Shown here: one piece after another, positions 44,400 through 54,420 of the stretch
Layout: every line of letters begins with the position of its first letter
Numbering within the stretch: the stretch's first letter is position 1
Assembly (NCBI RefSeq): GCF_009831655.1
Contig: NZ_WRPA01000002.1
Location: forward strand, 248,001-312,000
Direction: 5' to 3'
Source of the DNA: Shewanella insulae
GTDB taxonomy: Bacteria; Pseudomonadota; Gammaproteobacteria; Enterobacterales; Shewanellaceae
DNA: 64,000 nt
The notes under the pieces: generated by a model
What the model saw: the letters and a program-made list of their open reading frames with translations, nothing else
The model's database searches: none
Told to the model about the DNA's origin: nothing
Position numbers and translations under genes: made by a program

Positions 44400-45701
44400 A
44401 TGAACGTATTAGTAATAGGTAGCGGCGGACGCGAGCACGCCCTGGCCTGGAAGGCCGCCAAATCGCCGTTGGTCGAGAAAGTCTTCGTGGCGCCGGGCAA
44501 CGCCGGCACAGCGCTGGAGCCTAAGCTTGAGAACGTTTCGATTGCCGTCGAAGCCATCTCTGAGCTGGTAAGCTTCGCCAAGGAGCAGGCGATCGAGCTG
44601 ACTATCGTCGGCCCTGAAGTGCCGCTATCCCTAGGCGTGGTCGATGCTTTCAACGAGGCCAAGCTGCCTATCTTCGGCCCGACCCAAGGTGCGGCGCAGC
44701 TAGAGTCTTCTAAGGCGTTCACCAAGGACTTCCTGGCTCGCCACAATATTCCGACCGCAGCCTATTCGAACTTCACCGAGATCGAGCCAGCCAAGGCTTA
44801 TGTCACAGAAGTCACTGCCAACACTGGCTTCCCTATCGTCATCAAGGCCGACGGCCTGGCGGCGGGTAAAGGGGTGATCATCGCCCAGGATCAGACCGAG
44901 GCCGATGCGGCTATCGAAGATATGCTGGCCGGTAACAAGTTTGGCGAGGCGGGTTCTCGCGTAGTGATCGAGGAGTTCCTCAAGGGCGAAGAAGCCAGCT
45001 TCATCGTCATGGTCGACGGCAAAAACATTCTGGCCATGGCCAGCAGCCAGGACCATAAGGCCAGAGACAATGGCGACAACGGCCCGAACACAGGCGGCAT
45101 GGGTGCCTACTCTCCAGCACCTGTGGTAACACAAGAAGTTCATGACTGGACAGTGGAAAACGTCATTCGTCCAACCGTAGATGGCATGGCCGCCGAGGGC
45201 AATGTCTACACAGGTTTCCTCTATGCCGGCCTGATGATCGCGCCAGATGGCAGCGCCAAGGTACTGGAATATAACTGCCGTTTCGGCGACCCAGAGACCC
45301 AGCCAATCATGATGCGTCTCAAGTCAGATCTGGTCGAGCTCTGCCTGGCCGCCACCCGTGGCGAGCTGGACAAGGTGAGCGCCGAGTTCGACAGCCGCGC
45401 CGCCGTGGGTGTGGTGATGGCCGCCGGTGGCTACCCAGATGCCTATCGCAAGCACGATGTGATTCAGGGACTGAACCTGGGCGGCGATGATGCCAAGGTA
45501 TTCCACGCGGGCACCAGCATGAAGGATGACCATGTGGTCACCAATGGCGGCCGCGTACTGTGCGCCACAGCACTGGGTGAAAATGTGACCCAGGCGCAGC
45601 AATGTGCCTATCAGTTGGTCAACGAGATCCACTGGGATGACGTCTATTTCCGTACCGATATCGCCTATCGCGCTATCGCCCGGGAAGGCGAGCAGGCCTA
45701 A
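44400..45701 (+). CDS. purD: PurD, phosphoribosylamine-glycine ligase
   Basis: A 433-residue ATP-grasp ligase that joins glycine to phosphoribosylamine in purine synthesis. Family motifs are VLVIGSGGREHALAWK at the N-terminus, GPTQGAAQLE, IKADGLAAGKGV (ATP-binding), DHKARDNGDNGPNTGGMGAYSP and YNCRFGDPETQ. AAGGATATAGC precedes the ATG as ribosome binding site. A strong terminator follows. Confidence 0.97.
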   Translation: MNVLVIGSGGREHALAWKAAKSPLVEKVFVAPGNAGTALEPKLENVSIAVEAISELVSFAKEQAIELTIVGPEVPLSLGVVDAFNEAKLPIFGPTQGAAQLESSKAFTKDFLARHNIPTAAYSNFTEIEPAKAYVTEVTANTGFPIVIKADGLAAGKGVIIAQDQTEADAAIEDMLAGNKFGEAGSRVVIEEFLKGEEASFIVMVDGKNILAMASSQDHKARDNGDNGPNTGGMGAYSPAPVVTQEVHDWTVENVIRPTVDGMAAEGNVYTGFLYAGLMIAPDGSAKVLEYNCRFGDPETQPIMMRLKSDLVELCLAATRGELDKVSAEFDSRAAVGVVMAAGGYPDAYRKHDVIQGLNLGGDDAKVFHAGTSMKDDHVVTNGGRVLCATALGENVTQAQQCAYQLVNEIHWDDVYFRTDIAYRAIAREGEQA

Positions 45702-45774
45702 TACCCACAAAGGGATATTCATGAGAAGTTGAGATCTGGATCACGCTCAGTTTTCATGCAATAAAATCGCATAA

Positions 45775-45814
45775 AAGCACCTATACTCTACAAGGGTATT
45801 AGGTGCTTTTTTAT
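45775..45814 (+). terminator. Terminator of purHD
   Basis: AAGCACCT/AGGTGCTT continues through ATACTC/GGGTAT (one bulged T and one G-T pair) to a long stem and is followed by six T residues. Confidence 0.9.
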
Positions 45815-45989
45815 ACGACTCAATAAGTTAAGCGCTACTTTCGAATCATGTATTAGAAATAGCCTGAATACATTATTTATCTACAATAAAAACCACAATA
45901 TTAGCATAATTCAATATTTTACCCTCGTATTGCAGCAGATTATTCACATATGTATACTCGCCGCCTCTGTTTTTTAAGCTGGAGGCTTA

Positions 45990-48900
45990 ATGAGATACTT
46001 ACCCCTGTTATTCACCCTTTTACTCACCGCTTGCGGCGGAGGCGACTCGGACAGTCCTGCACCGCAACCCGAAAAACAAGCGCACCCTGGCATTCAAATT
46101 CAGGCTTTAGTACAAGCCTATGCACCAGATCAGCGTCTCAGCCCCGCCATCACGGGCAAGTTAGGCAGCATCAGCTATCAATTGGTTGATGGCGCCCCGA
46201 CCGATGTGGTCAAGATCTCTGCCGACAAGCAGTATCTCTCTATCCTAAATGCCGGCACTACAGAACTTGTCGCCACAGATAGCGGCAACAGCCAGACTAA
46301 ATCGGCCAGCCAACGCTTTAGCATCAGCATCAGTAAGGCCGCCCGTTCACCGCTACTGACCAATGATATCAGTCAGAGCTATGTTGCCGGCGCCCAGCTG
46401 TCCCCAAGCATCAGCGGTGTCAAAGGCACCCTCAGCCTGACGCTGGCCGAGGATCAGCCTGCTAACGTAGTAGCGATCGATGCTCAGGGTAAGATCAACG
46501 TGCTAGGCAGCGGCAGCGTGAAGCTGCTGGCCAAGGACGATGGTGGCCGTAACTTCGAGGCAGATACCCGTGAGTTCAACATAAACATTGCTCCGGCCGA
46601 GACCGCCTTTGCCACCTATCAGAATATCGCAGGCAAGCCACTGATCTTTGGCGGTAAGCTACTGCCAGTCTATAGCGGCATGCCCACCAGTGAGGTCCAC
46701 TACCAGCTGGCCGCGGGCGCCAATACTCAGGTGGTTCAGGTGCATCCCACCACTGGGGCGATGAACATACTTGGTGCAGGTGAGACCCAGGTTGAGGTGC
46801 AACAAGTCGCGCCGGCCAACCATACTCAGGTGCCAGTTCAACGCTTTAGCGTTCAGATCGACAAGGCGCAGAACCTTGCCTTAAAGGCGAGCGATGTGAC
46901 CACACGTTTCGACGCCGATAAGACGGCTAGCTTCGATGTCACTGGCGTCCAGGGCACACTGCATTTCGCTATCAAGGCGGGTGCAGCCGAGGATATCATC
47001 AGCATCACAGATGCCGAGCAGGGAGAGTTTAATTTCCAGGGCGTAGGTGAGACAGAGGTTGAGGTAACAGATACGGGTAACGATAACTACCTGAACGCCA
47101 GCCGCACCTTTAAGGTCAAGGTCGAGGCCATGATCGCCAGTTCACTGCAGGCAATCAGCCTGGACACCCAATATCAGGCTAATCAAACCCTGACGCCACA
47201 GATCGTCGGTGCCAATGGCAGCCTGAGCTATAGTCTAGCTCCCACCAGCGCCACCGATGTGGTTACACTGGATGCGACAACCGGCCAAATGCAGGTGCTC
47301 AAACCCGGCACGGTCGAGGTGATCGTTAAAGACGATGGCGGCGAACTGTGGACGGCTCAAGAGCAGCAATTTAGCGTCACCATAACCAAACAAGACAACA
47401 ACTTGTTCGTGGTGGAAAATAGCCGTGTGGACTATGCCGCTAACGCCCTCTTCACCCCCCAGCCTAGCAACAATCAGGGCCAGGTAAGCTATCAGGTAGA
47501 GAATGGCGGCGACGGCGTCTTCAGCCAGGATGCCGATACCAAGGCGATCACCATTGTCGGTGCAGGGCGCGGCTGGATCACCGCAACCGATGCCGGCAAC
47601 GACTTCTACCACCCCGCCAGCAGCCGTTTCTTCGTCGATGTGGCGCCGCTATACGGTAGCCTGCAGATATCGTCCGTGCGCAGCCAATACGCGCCGGGCA
47701 AGACCATCGAAATCCCTATGTCGGGTGCCATCGGCAACCTGAGTATGAAGCTACATAGCGGTCAGAGTGATGTGGTCAGTGTCGACCTGGCCAATAAGAC
47801 GCTGACGGTCAAGAACACGGGCAGCGTCACCTACATAGTGACAGACAGCGGCGATGCCGGTCACCTGTCGCAAAAGGCCGAGCTGAATGTAGTGATCGAC
47901 AAGGGTAGCGAAAACCCAGAACTGGCACTCTCTAGCGCTTTGGTCAGCAGTGTGTATAGCCCTGGTGCCAGCCTAAATGTCCCTGGTATCAGCGGTCGCG
48001 GAATCGACAGTGAGCTCAGCTACTATGCGGATACTGCATCCAGCAAGGTGATTAGCCTGAACGAGACGACAGGTGAGATGACAGTGAAGGCGGCGGGCAT
48101 CGCCGAGGTTACTGTGATCGAGCAGAGCCGTAACTATGAACGTACCCGACGCGACTTCAACGTTAGCATAGCCAAGGCTGCTCACCCCGGCCTCAGCCTG
48201 GATGAGATCACTCAATCAGTGGTCTACTACCCGGATCGCAAGGTGTTACCACCAGAGTTTACCAACGCCTTTGGTAACCTCACCTATGCCTTCGGCCTCC
48301 AAGTATCACCCGAGTATGCCGAGCTCACCTCGACGGGCGAACTCACCCTGCACGCCTATCCGCGTTCAGGCGATAACGACTACTTCGATATCATAGTCAC
48401 CGACGATGGCGGCAACAACTATCAGAGTGCCAGCCTGAACTACAAGCTGTTCCTCAGGGATATCGAGCCAGGCCTTGGCGAAGAAGCCAGCCTGACCTTC
48501 GATGGTAGCGAGCTGCAGATGGTCTCGCCGGCAGAGGTTGGCGCCGGGGACGTCTCCTACTTCACCGCCATCGGCGGGCGTGGTGATGCGCTCAGTAAGG
48601 ATGAGGACGATGAACTGAGAGGCGGCTACACCACTATGGTGACACAGGTATGTACCGACCCTGACAATTACAAGGGCTGCACCTTCATCACCCTCAGGCT
48701 GCAAAACACCAGCCTGTGTAGCGATGGTAGCCGAGTAGCCTATCCGATTGCCTCCAAAAGCCGCTACACCTGCCCAGGCTTAAGCCAGCCGGTCAGCTCT
48801 GAGGTCACAGTCAGCATGAATGAAGAGGATCCTTACAACGCCTGGTTCGTCAACCCGGGACGTTTCCAAACCATCAAACCGATTGTGGTGACTCATTTTG

Positions 48901-48992
48901 CCAAGCCATATCGCAGTGGCGACGTGGTCGAGGCGGGTGACATTGAGGCCAGAGCCTGGTGGCTGATTAACCTGGATATCACCAAGGAGTAA
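45990..48992 (+). CDS. Large repeat lipoprotein with nine Ig-like repeats
   Basis: A 1000-residue lipoprotein with lipobox LTAC (Cys near residue 15) followed by GGGDSD. Residues 33-825 are nine divergent repeats of about 85-95 residues. Each follows the plan Y-x(3-4)-G-x(2)-LSP-x-I-G-x(2)-G-x-LSY near its start, a DVV segment, a G-x-x-x-VL turn and a closing R-x-F-x-V-x-I. This is the pattern of bacterial Ig-like or cadherin-like beta-sandwich repeats. The C-terminal 175 residues are a separate domain with six cysteines. A surface or adhesion role is likely by analogy, but no direct evidence exists. GGAGGC serves as ribosome binding site. Transcribed alone, between two terminators. Confidence 0.85.
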   Translation: MRYLPLLFTLLLTACGGGDSDSPAPQPEKQAHPGIQIQALVQAYAPDQRLSPAITGKLGSISYQLVDGAPTDVVKISADKQYLSILNAGTTELVATDSGNSQTKSASQRFSISISKAARSPLLTNDISQSYVAGAQLSPSISGVKGTLSLTLAEDQPANVVAIDAQGKINVLGSGSVKLLAKDDGGRNFEADTREFNINIAPAETAFATYQNIAGKPLIFGGKLLPVYSGMPTSEVHYQLAAGANTQVVQVHPTTGAMNILGAGETQVEVQQVAPANHTQVPVQRFSVQIDKAQNLALKASDVTTRFDADKTASFDVTGVQGTLHFAIKAGAAEDIISITDAEQGEFNFQGVGETEVEVTDTGNDNYLNASRTFKVKVEAMIASSLQAISLDTQYQANQTLTPQIVGANGSLSYSLAPTSATDVVTLDATTGQMQVLKPGTVEVIVKDDGGELWTAQEQQFSVTITKQDNNLFVVENSRVDYAANALFTPQPSNNQGQVSYQVENGGDGVFSQDADTKAITIVGAGRGWITATDAGNDFYHPASSRFFVDVAPLYGSLQISSVRSQYAPGKTIEIPMSGAIGNLSMKLHSGQSDVVSVDLANKTLTVKNTGSVTYIVTDSGDAGHLSQKAELNVVIDKGSENPELALSSALVSSVYSPGASLNVPGISGRGIDSELSYYADTASSKVISLNETTGEMTVKAAGIAEVTVIEQSRNYERTRRDFNVSIAKAAHPGLSLDEITQSVVYYPDRKVLPPEFTNAFGNLTYAFGLQVSPEYAELTSTGELTLHAYPRSGDNDYFDIIVTDDGGNNYQSASLNYKLFLRDIEPGLGEEASLTFDGSELQMVSPAEVGAGDVSYFTAIGGRGDALSKDEDDELRGGYTTMVTQVCTDPDNYKGCTFITLRLQNTSLCSDGSRVAYPIASKSRYTCPGLSQPVSSEVTVSMNEEDPYNAWFVNPGRFQTIKPIVVTHFAKPYRSGDVVEAGDIEARAWWLINLDITKE
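46086..48464 (+). repeat. Nine tandem coding repeats of about 85-95 codons
   Basis: Protein-level repeats within the large lipoprotein. They are divergent in DNA sequence, so recent slippage or recombination is unlikely. The third, sixth and ninth repeats depart most from the consensus. Confidence 0.8.
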
Positions 48993-49014
48993 GCTCCCCT
49001 TAGCTCATTAGACT

Positions 49015-49042
49015 AAAAAGCCCAGTTTTCACTGGGCTTTTT
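49015..49042. terminator. Bidirectional terminator between the repeat-lipoprotein and SDR genes
   Basis: The stem AAAAGCCCAGT/ACTGGGCTTTT with a four-base loop has A and T runs on both sides. Confidence 0.92.
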
Positions 49043-49091
49043 ATCAGGCATTCTCTCCCTGCTCGCTAGCAACGGGCTTTAGTTAGGACAA

Positions 49092-49898
49092 TCAATGCCC
49101 TGAGGCGATCGCCTTGCGGGCGATCTTGTCAATCAGGCTTGGAGCGATAAGCTTAAACCAGCGGCCCAAGCGGCCACGCGTTGAGGTAATAAGCAGTCGC
49201 TTACGCCCGGCAATAGCCGGCAGCATCATCTGGGCGCACTGCTCGGCAGTGATGATCTTAGCCTCCTGCATCGGACTCTTACCGAGAGGATTCCCCTGGC
49301 CATCCAAGGCGCGTTTATGGATCTCAGACACCACGAAGTCGGGACAGATATGAGTAACGGCCACATCGTGCTCCACCAGCTCGATACGCAGCGAGTCGAA
49401 GAAACCCATCACGGCATGCTTAGAGGCGCTGTAACCACTGCGGGTGGGCACGCCGGTTAGGCCCGCCACCGAGGCCACCACCACTATCTGCCCGCGACTG
49501 GCCTTAAGATGCGGCAGGGCAAAATGGGTCAGCATGGCCGGAGCCAGGTAGTTAACCTGCATCACACGTTCGAGAATGGAGAGATCTTCAAGATCATCGA
49601 AGCGCGACCACATGGTCATGCCGGCATTGTTGACCAGAATATCCAGGCGACCAAAGTGAGCCACGCAGGCATCGATGAGGCCTTGGCAGGCGGTGGCGTC
49701 TGTCACATCGGCGGGGATCACTAAGGGCGGCACGCTGGCGATGGATGAGAGCTCCTGCTCCAAGGAGTGCAGTCGCCCCTGACTGCGGGCGGTGAGTACC
49801 AGACGACAACCCAGGGGCGCCATCGCCTTGGCCAAGGCGCGGCCTATGCCCTCGGAGGCGCCCGTGATGATAACGACCTTACCGGCTAAAGCTTGCAT
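49092..49898 (-). CDS. Short-chain dehydrogenase/reductase
   Basis: A 268-residue classical SDR with a Rossmann fold. The cofactor motif TGASEGIG is at 12-19, NNAG at 90-93 and the catalytic triad Ser143, Tyr156, Lys160 (YSASK). The arginine in LTARSQGR after the second strand suggests NADP preference. A C-terminal amphipathic stretch (GRLGRWFKLIAPSLIDKI) may touch membranes, as in SDRs acting on lipids. Substrate unknown; single gene. Confidence 0.9.
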   Translation of the reverse strand: MQALAGKVVIITGASEGIGRALAKAMAPLGCRLVLTARSQGRLHSLEQELSSIASVPPLVIPADVTDATACQGLIDACVAHFGRLDILVNNAGMTMWSRFDDLEDLSILERVMQVNYLAPAMLTHFALPHLKASRGQIVVVASVAGLTGVPTRSGYSASKHAVMGFFDSLRIELVEHDVAVTHICPDFVVSEIHKRALDGQGNPLGKSPMQEAKIITAEQCAQMMLPAIAGRKRLLITSTRGRLGRWFKLIAPSLIDKIARKAIASGH

Positions 49899-50000
49899 CG
49901 AAAACCTAAGGTGTGAATGAATGGATAGTGTCCAAATTCACACACTTAAGTCCAAAGTACAAGCCTTAAGGCCAGGCGACCAGGCTATACGGCATTAGAA

Positions 50001-52574
50001 CTAGGCCATCAGCCGATGCACATTGTCGGTCGGCGCGCTGAGGTATTGATCCAGGCTCTTGGGACGGCCGATGGCATAGCCCTGGGCATAGTTGATACCG
50101 ATCGACTCAAGGCGCTCGATGATCTCCTGGTTTTCCACGAACTCAGCCACCGTCTCTATGCCCATCACGCGGCAGACGTCGTGTATCGATTTGACGATGG
50201 CATAGTCCTTGGCGTTGCTGGCCAGGGACTTGATGAAGCAGCCGTCGATCTTCACATAGTTCACCGGCAACTCCCGCAGATAACCGTAGGAGGCGAACCC
50301 GGTGCCGAAGTCGTCCAAGGCGAAGGAGAAGCCCTGCTTTTTCAACTGATTGAGCATCTCCATCGCCCGGTTACGATTCTGAATCGCACTGGTCTCGGTG
50401 ATCTCAAAACAGATACACTGACTGGGGATGGCGAATCGTTTTAGCTGGGCGATGATATAATCCACCATGCCCTCGGCCCCCAGGCTGTTGGCCGAGAGGT
50501 TGATAGACAGGCAATGATCCGCCCACAGCTCCTCGTGCAGGGAAAGCCAGAGGAAGGTCTTACGTATCACCTCTTTATCCACATCTGTCATCAGCTTGAA
50601 GCGTTCCGCCGCAGCGATAAACTGCGCCGGAGCCAGGATACGCCCACAGGGTTCCTGGATCCTCAGCAGCACTTCCATGCGCTGCTTGCCCTGTAGCCCC
50701 AGCGCCTTGATTGGCTGATAGTAGAGCAGCAGCTCGTTGTGTTCTATCGCCTGGGCGATACGCACCGCCCATTTGGGGGCGTTGCGCTGATAGGTGAGTT
50801 CCTTGTCCTTATCATCATAGAAATGCACCTGATTGCTGCCCTTGCGCTTGGCGGCGATACAGGCGATATCGGCATCTTTGAGCAGCTCCAGCGCATTGAT
50901 GTATGGCGCTCTGGCCAGTGCCACCCCGGCGCTGATCCCCACATGATAATGACAGCCGTGATGCTCCATCACCTGTTTACCGACGGCATTGATGATCTGT
51001 TTCACCTGCTGAGCCAGCGCCACCACCTCTAAGTCTTTCAGCGCCAGGCCAAACTCATCACCACCCAGGCGGGCCAACAAGCCCTGCCCCTCTAGGCTAG
51101 CTTGAATCGCCTTAGCCACCATCTTCAACATGGCATCGCCGGCGTTGTGACCGCAGGAGTCGTTGATCAACTTAAACTGCTCTAGGTCGAAATAGCAGAT
51201 CGCCAGAGTTTGGGCGTCCTCGGCAAAGGCCTGAACACGCTCCTCGAAGGCGCAGCGATTGAGCAAACCCGTAACATTATCAAAGTTCGCCCTGCGTCTA
51301 AGCTGATGCTTGAGCAGCTCCTCCTGGGTGATGTCCCGCAGCACTATCACAGTGCCGATGATCTTGTTGTTCGGCCCCTTGAGGTTGCTGATGCTACGCT
51401 CCATCAGCCTAGGGGTATGGCTGGTAAACTTAACCTTGCTCAGCATGGGCGTCGGCGTGCCGCTCGCCATGAAGGCAAACAGCGACTGATTCAGCTCGGG
51501 CTCGCTGCGAAACACCTTGTCCAGGTTCATCCCCACCGCAGACTCTGCCTTCACCTTGAGCAGCCGCTCCGCCTGGGGATTGAGATAGATAACCTTGGCC
51601 CAGCTGTCGGTGAGGATCACCGCCTCGGCAATCGCCTCCAGGGTGATCTTGGAGCGCTCCTTCTGCTGAAAGATACGCGCCAGCAGGCTATTGACCTGTT
51701 CGGAGATCACCATAAATTCCGAGGTGCCCTTGGCACGAATCGGCTGATAGGTCTTCGCCGTCGGATCCACCAGGGAGAGCTGACGCAATAGCTGCTTGAG
51801 GGGATCGACCACCCCATGGCGCAACCAGAGGTAGCCCAGCAACAGGAGTAACAGACTGATGCCACCGATAAGATAGACCAGGGTCGCCGGGCCACTCTGC
51901 TGCAGGCTCTTCTGCTGCGTGAGCGCGATATCCAGTAGCAGCGAATGGTCACCAAGCAGGCTGGGCACCTCCAGGGTCACACGCTCCTTTGAGGGCAGAC
52001 CTAACAAGTTAGGCGCGGTGGCGGCGAGTCTCAGCTCCGCCAGCGAAGCATGGGCCTGATAATGTTCAAATAACCGGTTGTCGACCCGTCTGACCATCAA
52101 CAGGCGCCTGTTATCGGAGAGAGGGATCACGCAGGCCAGATAACCTTGCTTGTCCTGCAGCAGAAAACCTGTGCGGCTTCCCTCTAGCGCTAGTAACTCA
52201 GAACGTAAGGAGTCGAGATCCAGCCCTTGGGTTTCCGGACTGGGATCGGTAAAGGAGATGATGCCATCGGCTTGGATGGAGTAGAGGCTGGCATGACTCG
52301 ACAGGGCCATGGCGTGCCAGGTCACCGACAGTGTCTGGCGCTGCTCTGCGGGTAATAGCACCATGGGAACCCCATAGAGCTGGGCAAACAGCTCGAACTG
52401 CCGGAGATCTTCCTCAAGATGCTGGGCAATATTCTGCAGCGCCCGCTGCTCAACGTCCTGACTAAGATCGCTCAGGCGCAACTCGTACCAGGCATTTAAC
52501 CCGTAGGAGGTGGCCATGATGGCGGGTAGGCAGAAGCCGGCCACAAAAACCAGGATTTTCTTGCTAATGCGCAT
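50001..52574 (-). CDS. Membrane GGDEF-EAL cyclic-di-GMP enzyme with HAMP and PAS
   Basis: An 857-residue signalling protein. Order: membrane helix (about 8-27), a periplasmic sensor region (about 30-228), a second helix (about 229-250), HAMP (about 250-305), PAS (about 310-425), GGDEF (about 430-590) and EAL (about 600-850). The cyclase motif GGDEF is intact (near 503) but no RxxD I-site lies before it. In the EAL domain the motif is EVL, with NLSANSLG, EITE and ALDDFGTGFASYGYL all present, so phosphodiesterase activity is likely. It could be bifunctional. Single gene. Confidence 0.92.
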   Translation of the reverse strand: MRISKKILVFVAGFCLPAIMATSYGLNAWYELRLSDLSQDVEQRALQNIAQHLEEDLRQFELFAQLYGVPMVLLPAEQRQTLSVTWHAMALSSHASLYSIQADGIISFTDPSPETQGLDLDSLRSELLALEGSRTGFLLQDKQGYLACVIPLSDNRRLLMVRRVDNRLFEHYQAHASLAELRLAATAPNLLGLPSKERVTLEVPSLLGDHSLLLDIALTQQKSLQQSGPATLVYLIGGISLLLLLLGYLWLRHGVVDPLKQLLRQLSLVDPTAKTYQPIRAKGTSEFMVISEQVNSLLARIFQQKERSKITLEAIAEAVILTDSWAKVIYLNPQAERLLKVKAESAVGMNLDKVFRSEPELNQSLFAFMASGTPTPMLSKVKFTSHTPRLMERSISNLKGPNNKIIGTVIVLRDITQEELLKHQLRRRANFDNVTGLLNRCAFEERVQAFAEDAQTLAICYFDLEQFKLINDSCGHNAGDAMLKMVAKAIQASLEGQGLLARLGGDEFGLALKDLEVVALAQQVKQIINAVGKQVMEHHGCHYHVGISAGVALARAPYINALELLKDADIACIAAKRKGSNQVHFYDDKDKELTYQRNAPKWAVRIAQAIEHNELLLYYQPIKALGLQGKQRMEVLLRIQEPCGRILAPAQFIAAAERFKLMTDVDKEVIRKTFLWLSLHEELWADHCLSINLSANSLGAEGMVDYIIAQLKRFAIPSQCICFEITETSAIQNRNRAMEMLNQLKKQGFSFALDDFGTGFASYGYLRELPVNYVKIDGCFIKSLASNAKDYAIVKSIHDVCRVMGIETVAEFVENQEIIERLESIGINYAQGYAIGRPKSLDQYLSAPTDNVHRLMA

Positions 52575-52896
52575 CTTGTCTCAGAGCCATCCTACTAGGG
52601 TCGCTTTTAGGGGAAGTATTCGAATCGGCGAGGAAAATACCCTATTTACCCTAGGGTTTAAACCGCCTGGTGACTGCCCGTTGCAAAACTAGCCAATAGC
52701 CTGCCTTCGGCTAATCACCGCTGCATTGACTTAGCGCAGGTATTGGCGATTGAGGCATAACTCTTGGGTCAAATTGGGAGCCAGTTCACCGCCAAGCGTG
52801 AGTTGTGAATCTTTTGTGATAATTTGGCGATACTTAGGTGATCTCCGAAAGCCATGCTTGAAGCTAGGATTCGATCATGTCAATCAGGAGAACCCC
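52575..52896. other. 322-bp divergent region before the spondin genes
   Basis: No gene is supported. Two overlapping perfect palindromes, ACCCTAGGGT (52648-52657) and GGTTTAAACC (52655-52664), lie about 80 bases from the GGDEF-EAL start. A promoter for the spondin genes must lie in the right half. The frame of the first spondin gene is open back to 52750 but shows no coding character there. Confidence 0.5.
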
Positions 52897-53598
52897 ATGA
52901 CCCTACGCAAAATCAGCGCCAGCCTAATTCTAGCTGGCTTAGTTGCCACACCAATCGGCGCGGCCGAGCTTACCATCAGCGTCAGCAACCTCACCCATGG
53001 CAACCATTTTACCCCTGTCCTCATCGCCGCCCATGATGCACAGATGCATCTGTTCCAGGCGGGCGAACCTGCCACCAGCGCACTGCAAAAGATGGCAGAG
53101 GGCGGCGACATCGCGGATCTCGCCGCCATGGTCGATGCAGCCAATGGGGTCACCCAGTCTAATCCCGCAGGCGGCCTGATGGTCCCAGGGCAAAATGTCA
53201 CTGGCATTAGCCTAGACTCTCAGGCGATGACCCATATGTCACTGGTCGCCATGATACTGCCCACCAACGACGCCTTCATCGGCCTGGACGGCTGGGAGAT
53301 CCCGACCACGCCCGGCACCTATACCCTGAACCTGAACGCCTATGACGCCGGTACTGAGGCCAACGATGAGATCATCAATGGCGGCGGCATGCCTGGCGTA
53401 CCGGGGATCCCCGCGGCACCGGGCGGTGATGGCGGCAACAATGCTAGCGGCGTGGCCGATACCAGCCCCAACGACAAGGTGCATATCCACCCCGGCATCC
53501 TTGGTGACACAGATCCGGCTGGCGGCATGAGCGATCTCGACAGCCGGGTACATCGCTGGCTCAATCCGGTCGCCCGCGTCACAGTCACTGTTAAGTAG
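52897..53598 (+). CDS. Exported spondin-domain protein, first of two
   Basis: A 233-residue secreted protein with a signal peptide (cleavage after GAA, about residue 22) and a single spondin_N-type domain. Typical pieces are LTISVSNLTHGNHFTPVLIA, then FQAGEPATSALQKMAEGGD, then LVAMILPTNDAFIGLDG and YDAGTEANDE, ending with HIHPGILG. A Gly/Pro-rich, collagen-like insert (GMPGVPGIPAAPGG) lies near residues 165-180. There is no lipobox, unlike its neighbour. CAGGAGA precedes the ATG. It is six bases from the second spondin gene, so they are co-transcribed. Confidence 0.85.
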   Translation: MTLRKISASLILAGLVATPIGAAELTISVSNLTHGNHFTPVLIAAHDAQMHLFQAGEPATSALQKMAEGGDIADLAAMVDAANGVTQSNPAGGLMVPGQNVTGISLDSQAMTHMSLVAMILPTNDAFIGLDGWEIPTTPGTYTLNLNAYDAGTEANDEIINGGGMPGVPGIPAAPGGDGGNNASGVADTSPNDKVHIHPGILGDTDPAGGMSDLDSRVHRWLNPVARVTVTVK

Positions 53599-53604
53599 GA
53601 GGTT

Positions 53605-54336
53605 ATGATGAAATGGCAACAGTTCAAGACCAGCCTCCCCCTGTCGGCGATGGCACTCAGCGCGGGACTAATACTCAGCGCCTGCTCGGACAACGACCAC
53701 GATGCCAATATGCCCGAGCCGCCAACTCCGCCCGTGGAGCGCAGCTTTACCCTGACGGTGACCAACCTGACGGCGAACCAACCTATGTCTCCTCTGGCCC
53801 TGTTGGCAACCTCCAATGGTTACCATGCCTGGCAAAGCGGCGAGCCTGCCAGCCTGGCGCTGGAGCAACTGGCCGAGGGCGGCGATCAGTCGGGCTATAG
53901 CGCCGAGATGGACGGCGTCAACCTGGTGGTGAGCGGCGCAGGCATACTCCCTCCCGGGGCGAGTGAAAGCCTGACCCTGACCCAAACCGAGGAGGCAACT
54001 GCCTCCCTGTCACTGCTGACCATGCTGGTCAACACCAACGACGCCTTTAGCGGCCTGGACGAAATAGATATCAGCCAGATGGCAGTGGATCAGACCCAGA
54101 GCTTCTACACGCCCGCCTATGATGCTGGCACAGAAGCCAACAGCGAGCTCAAGGGCTCTATCCCAGGGCCTGCAGATGGCGGCGAAGGCTTTAATGGCAG
54201 CCGTGATGATGTGGATCGTGTACATCTTCACCCAGGGGTGATCGGCCAAGAAGATGGCCTCAACGACTCTGTCCTCATGGCGAGCCACAGATTCGACAAC
54301 CCAGTACTCAAGGTGACCATACAGCGTACCCGCTGA
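53605..54336 (+). CDS. Spondin-domain lipoprotein, second of two
   Basis: A 243-residue lipoprotein with lipobox LSAC (Cys near residue 27), a short acidic/proline linker and one spondin_N-type domain paralogous to the upstream protein (LTVTNLTANQPMSPLALLA, WQSGEPASLALEQLAEGGDQ, VNTNDAFSGLDE, YDAGTEANSE, HLHPGVIG). The collagen-like insert is reduced. AGGAGG lies directly before two successive ATG codons. The pair suggests one soluble and one membrane-anchored form of the same module. Function is unknown; a two-component system follows 84 bases downstream. Confidence 0.85.
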   Translation: MMKWQQFKTSLPLSAMALSAGLILSACSDNDHDANMPEPPTPPVERSFTLTVTNLTANQPMSPLALLATSNGYHAWQSGEPASLALEQLAEGGDQSGYSAEMDGVNLVVSGAGILPPGASESLTLTQTEEATASLSLLTMLVNTNDAFSGLDEIDISQMAVDQTQSFYTPAYDAGTEANSELKGSIPGPADGGEGFNGSRDDVDRVHLHPGVIGQEDGLNDSVLMASHRFDNPVLKVTIQRTR

Positions 54337-54420
54337 TAGATAGCGAATATTCACCTTTGACGAAATAAATTCCCTCTGGGCTGGGTCTACTGGATGTAGG
54401 CCAACTAGAGGGAGTTTGCT

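Noticed and set aside
45730..45745. CRP-like sequence TGAGATCTGGATCACG after purD
   Set aside because: It has mismatches in both half-sites and is followed by the purHD terminator rather than by a promoter.
52648..52664. Overlapping palindromes ACCCTAGGGT and GGTTTAAACC
   Set aside because: They are short, and 10-bp palindromes are expected by chance in a window of this size; not enough to claim an operator.
52750..52896. Longer form of the first spondin gene
   Set aside because: The upstream codons lack coding character, and the ATG at 52897 has a good ribosome binding site followed directly by a signal peptide.
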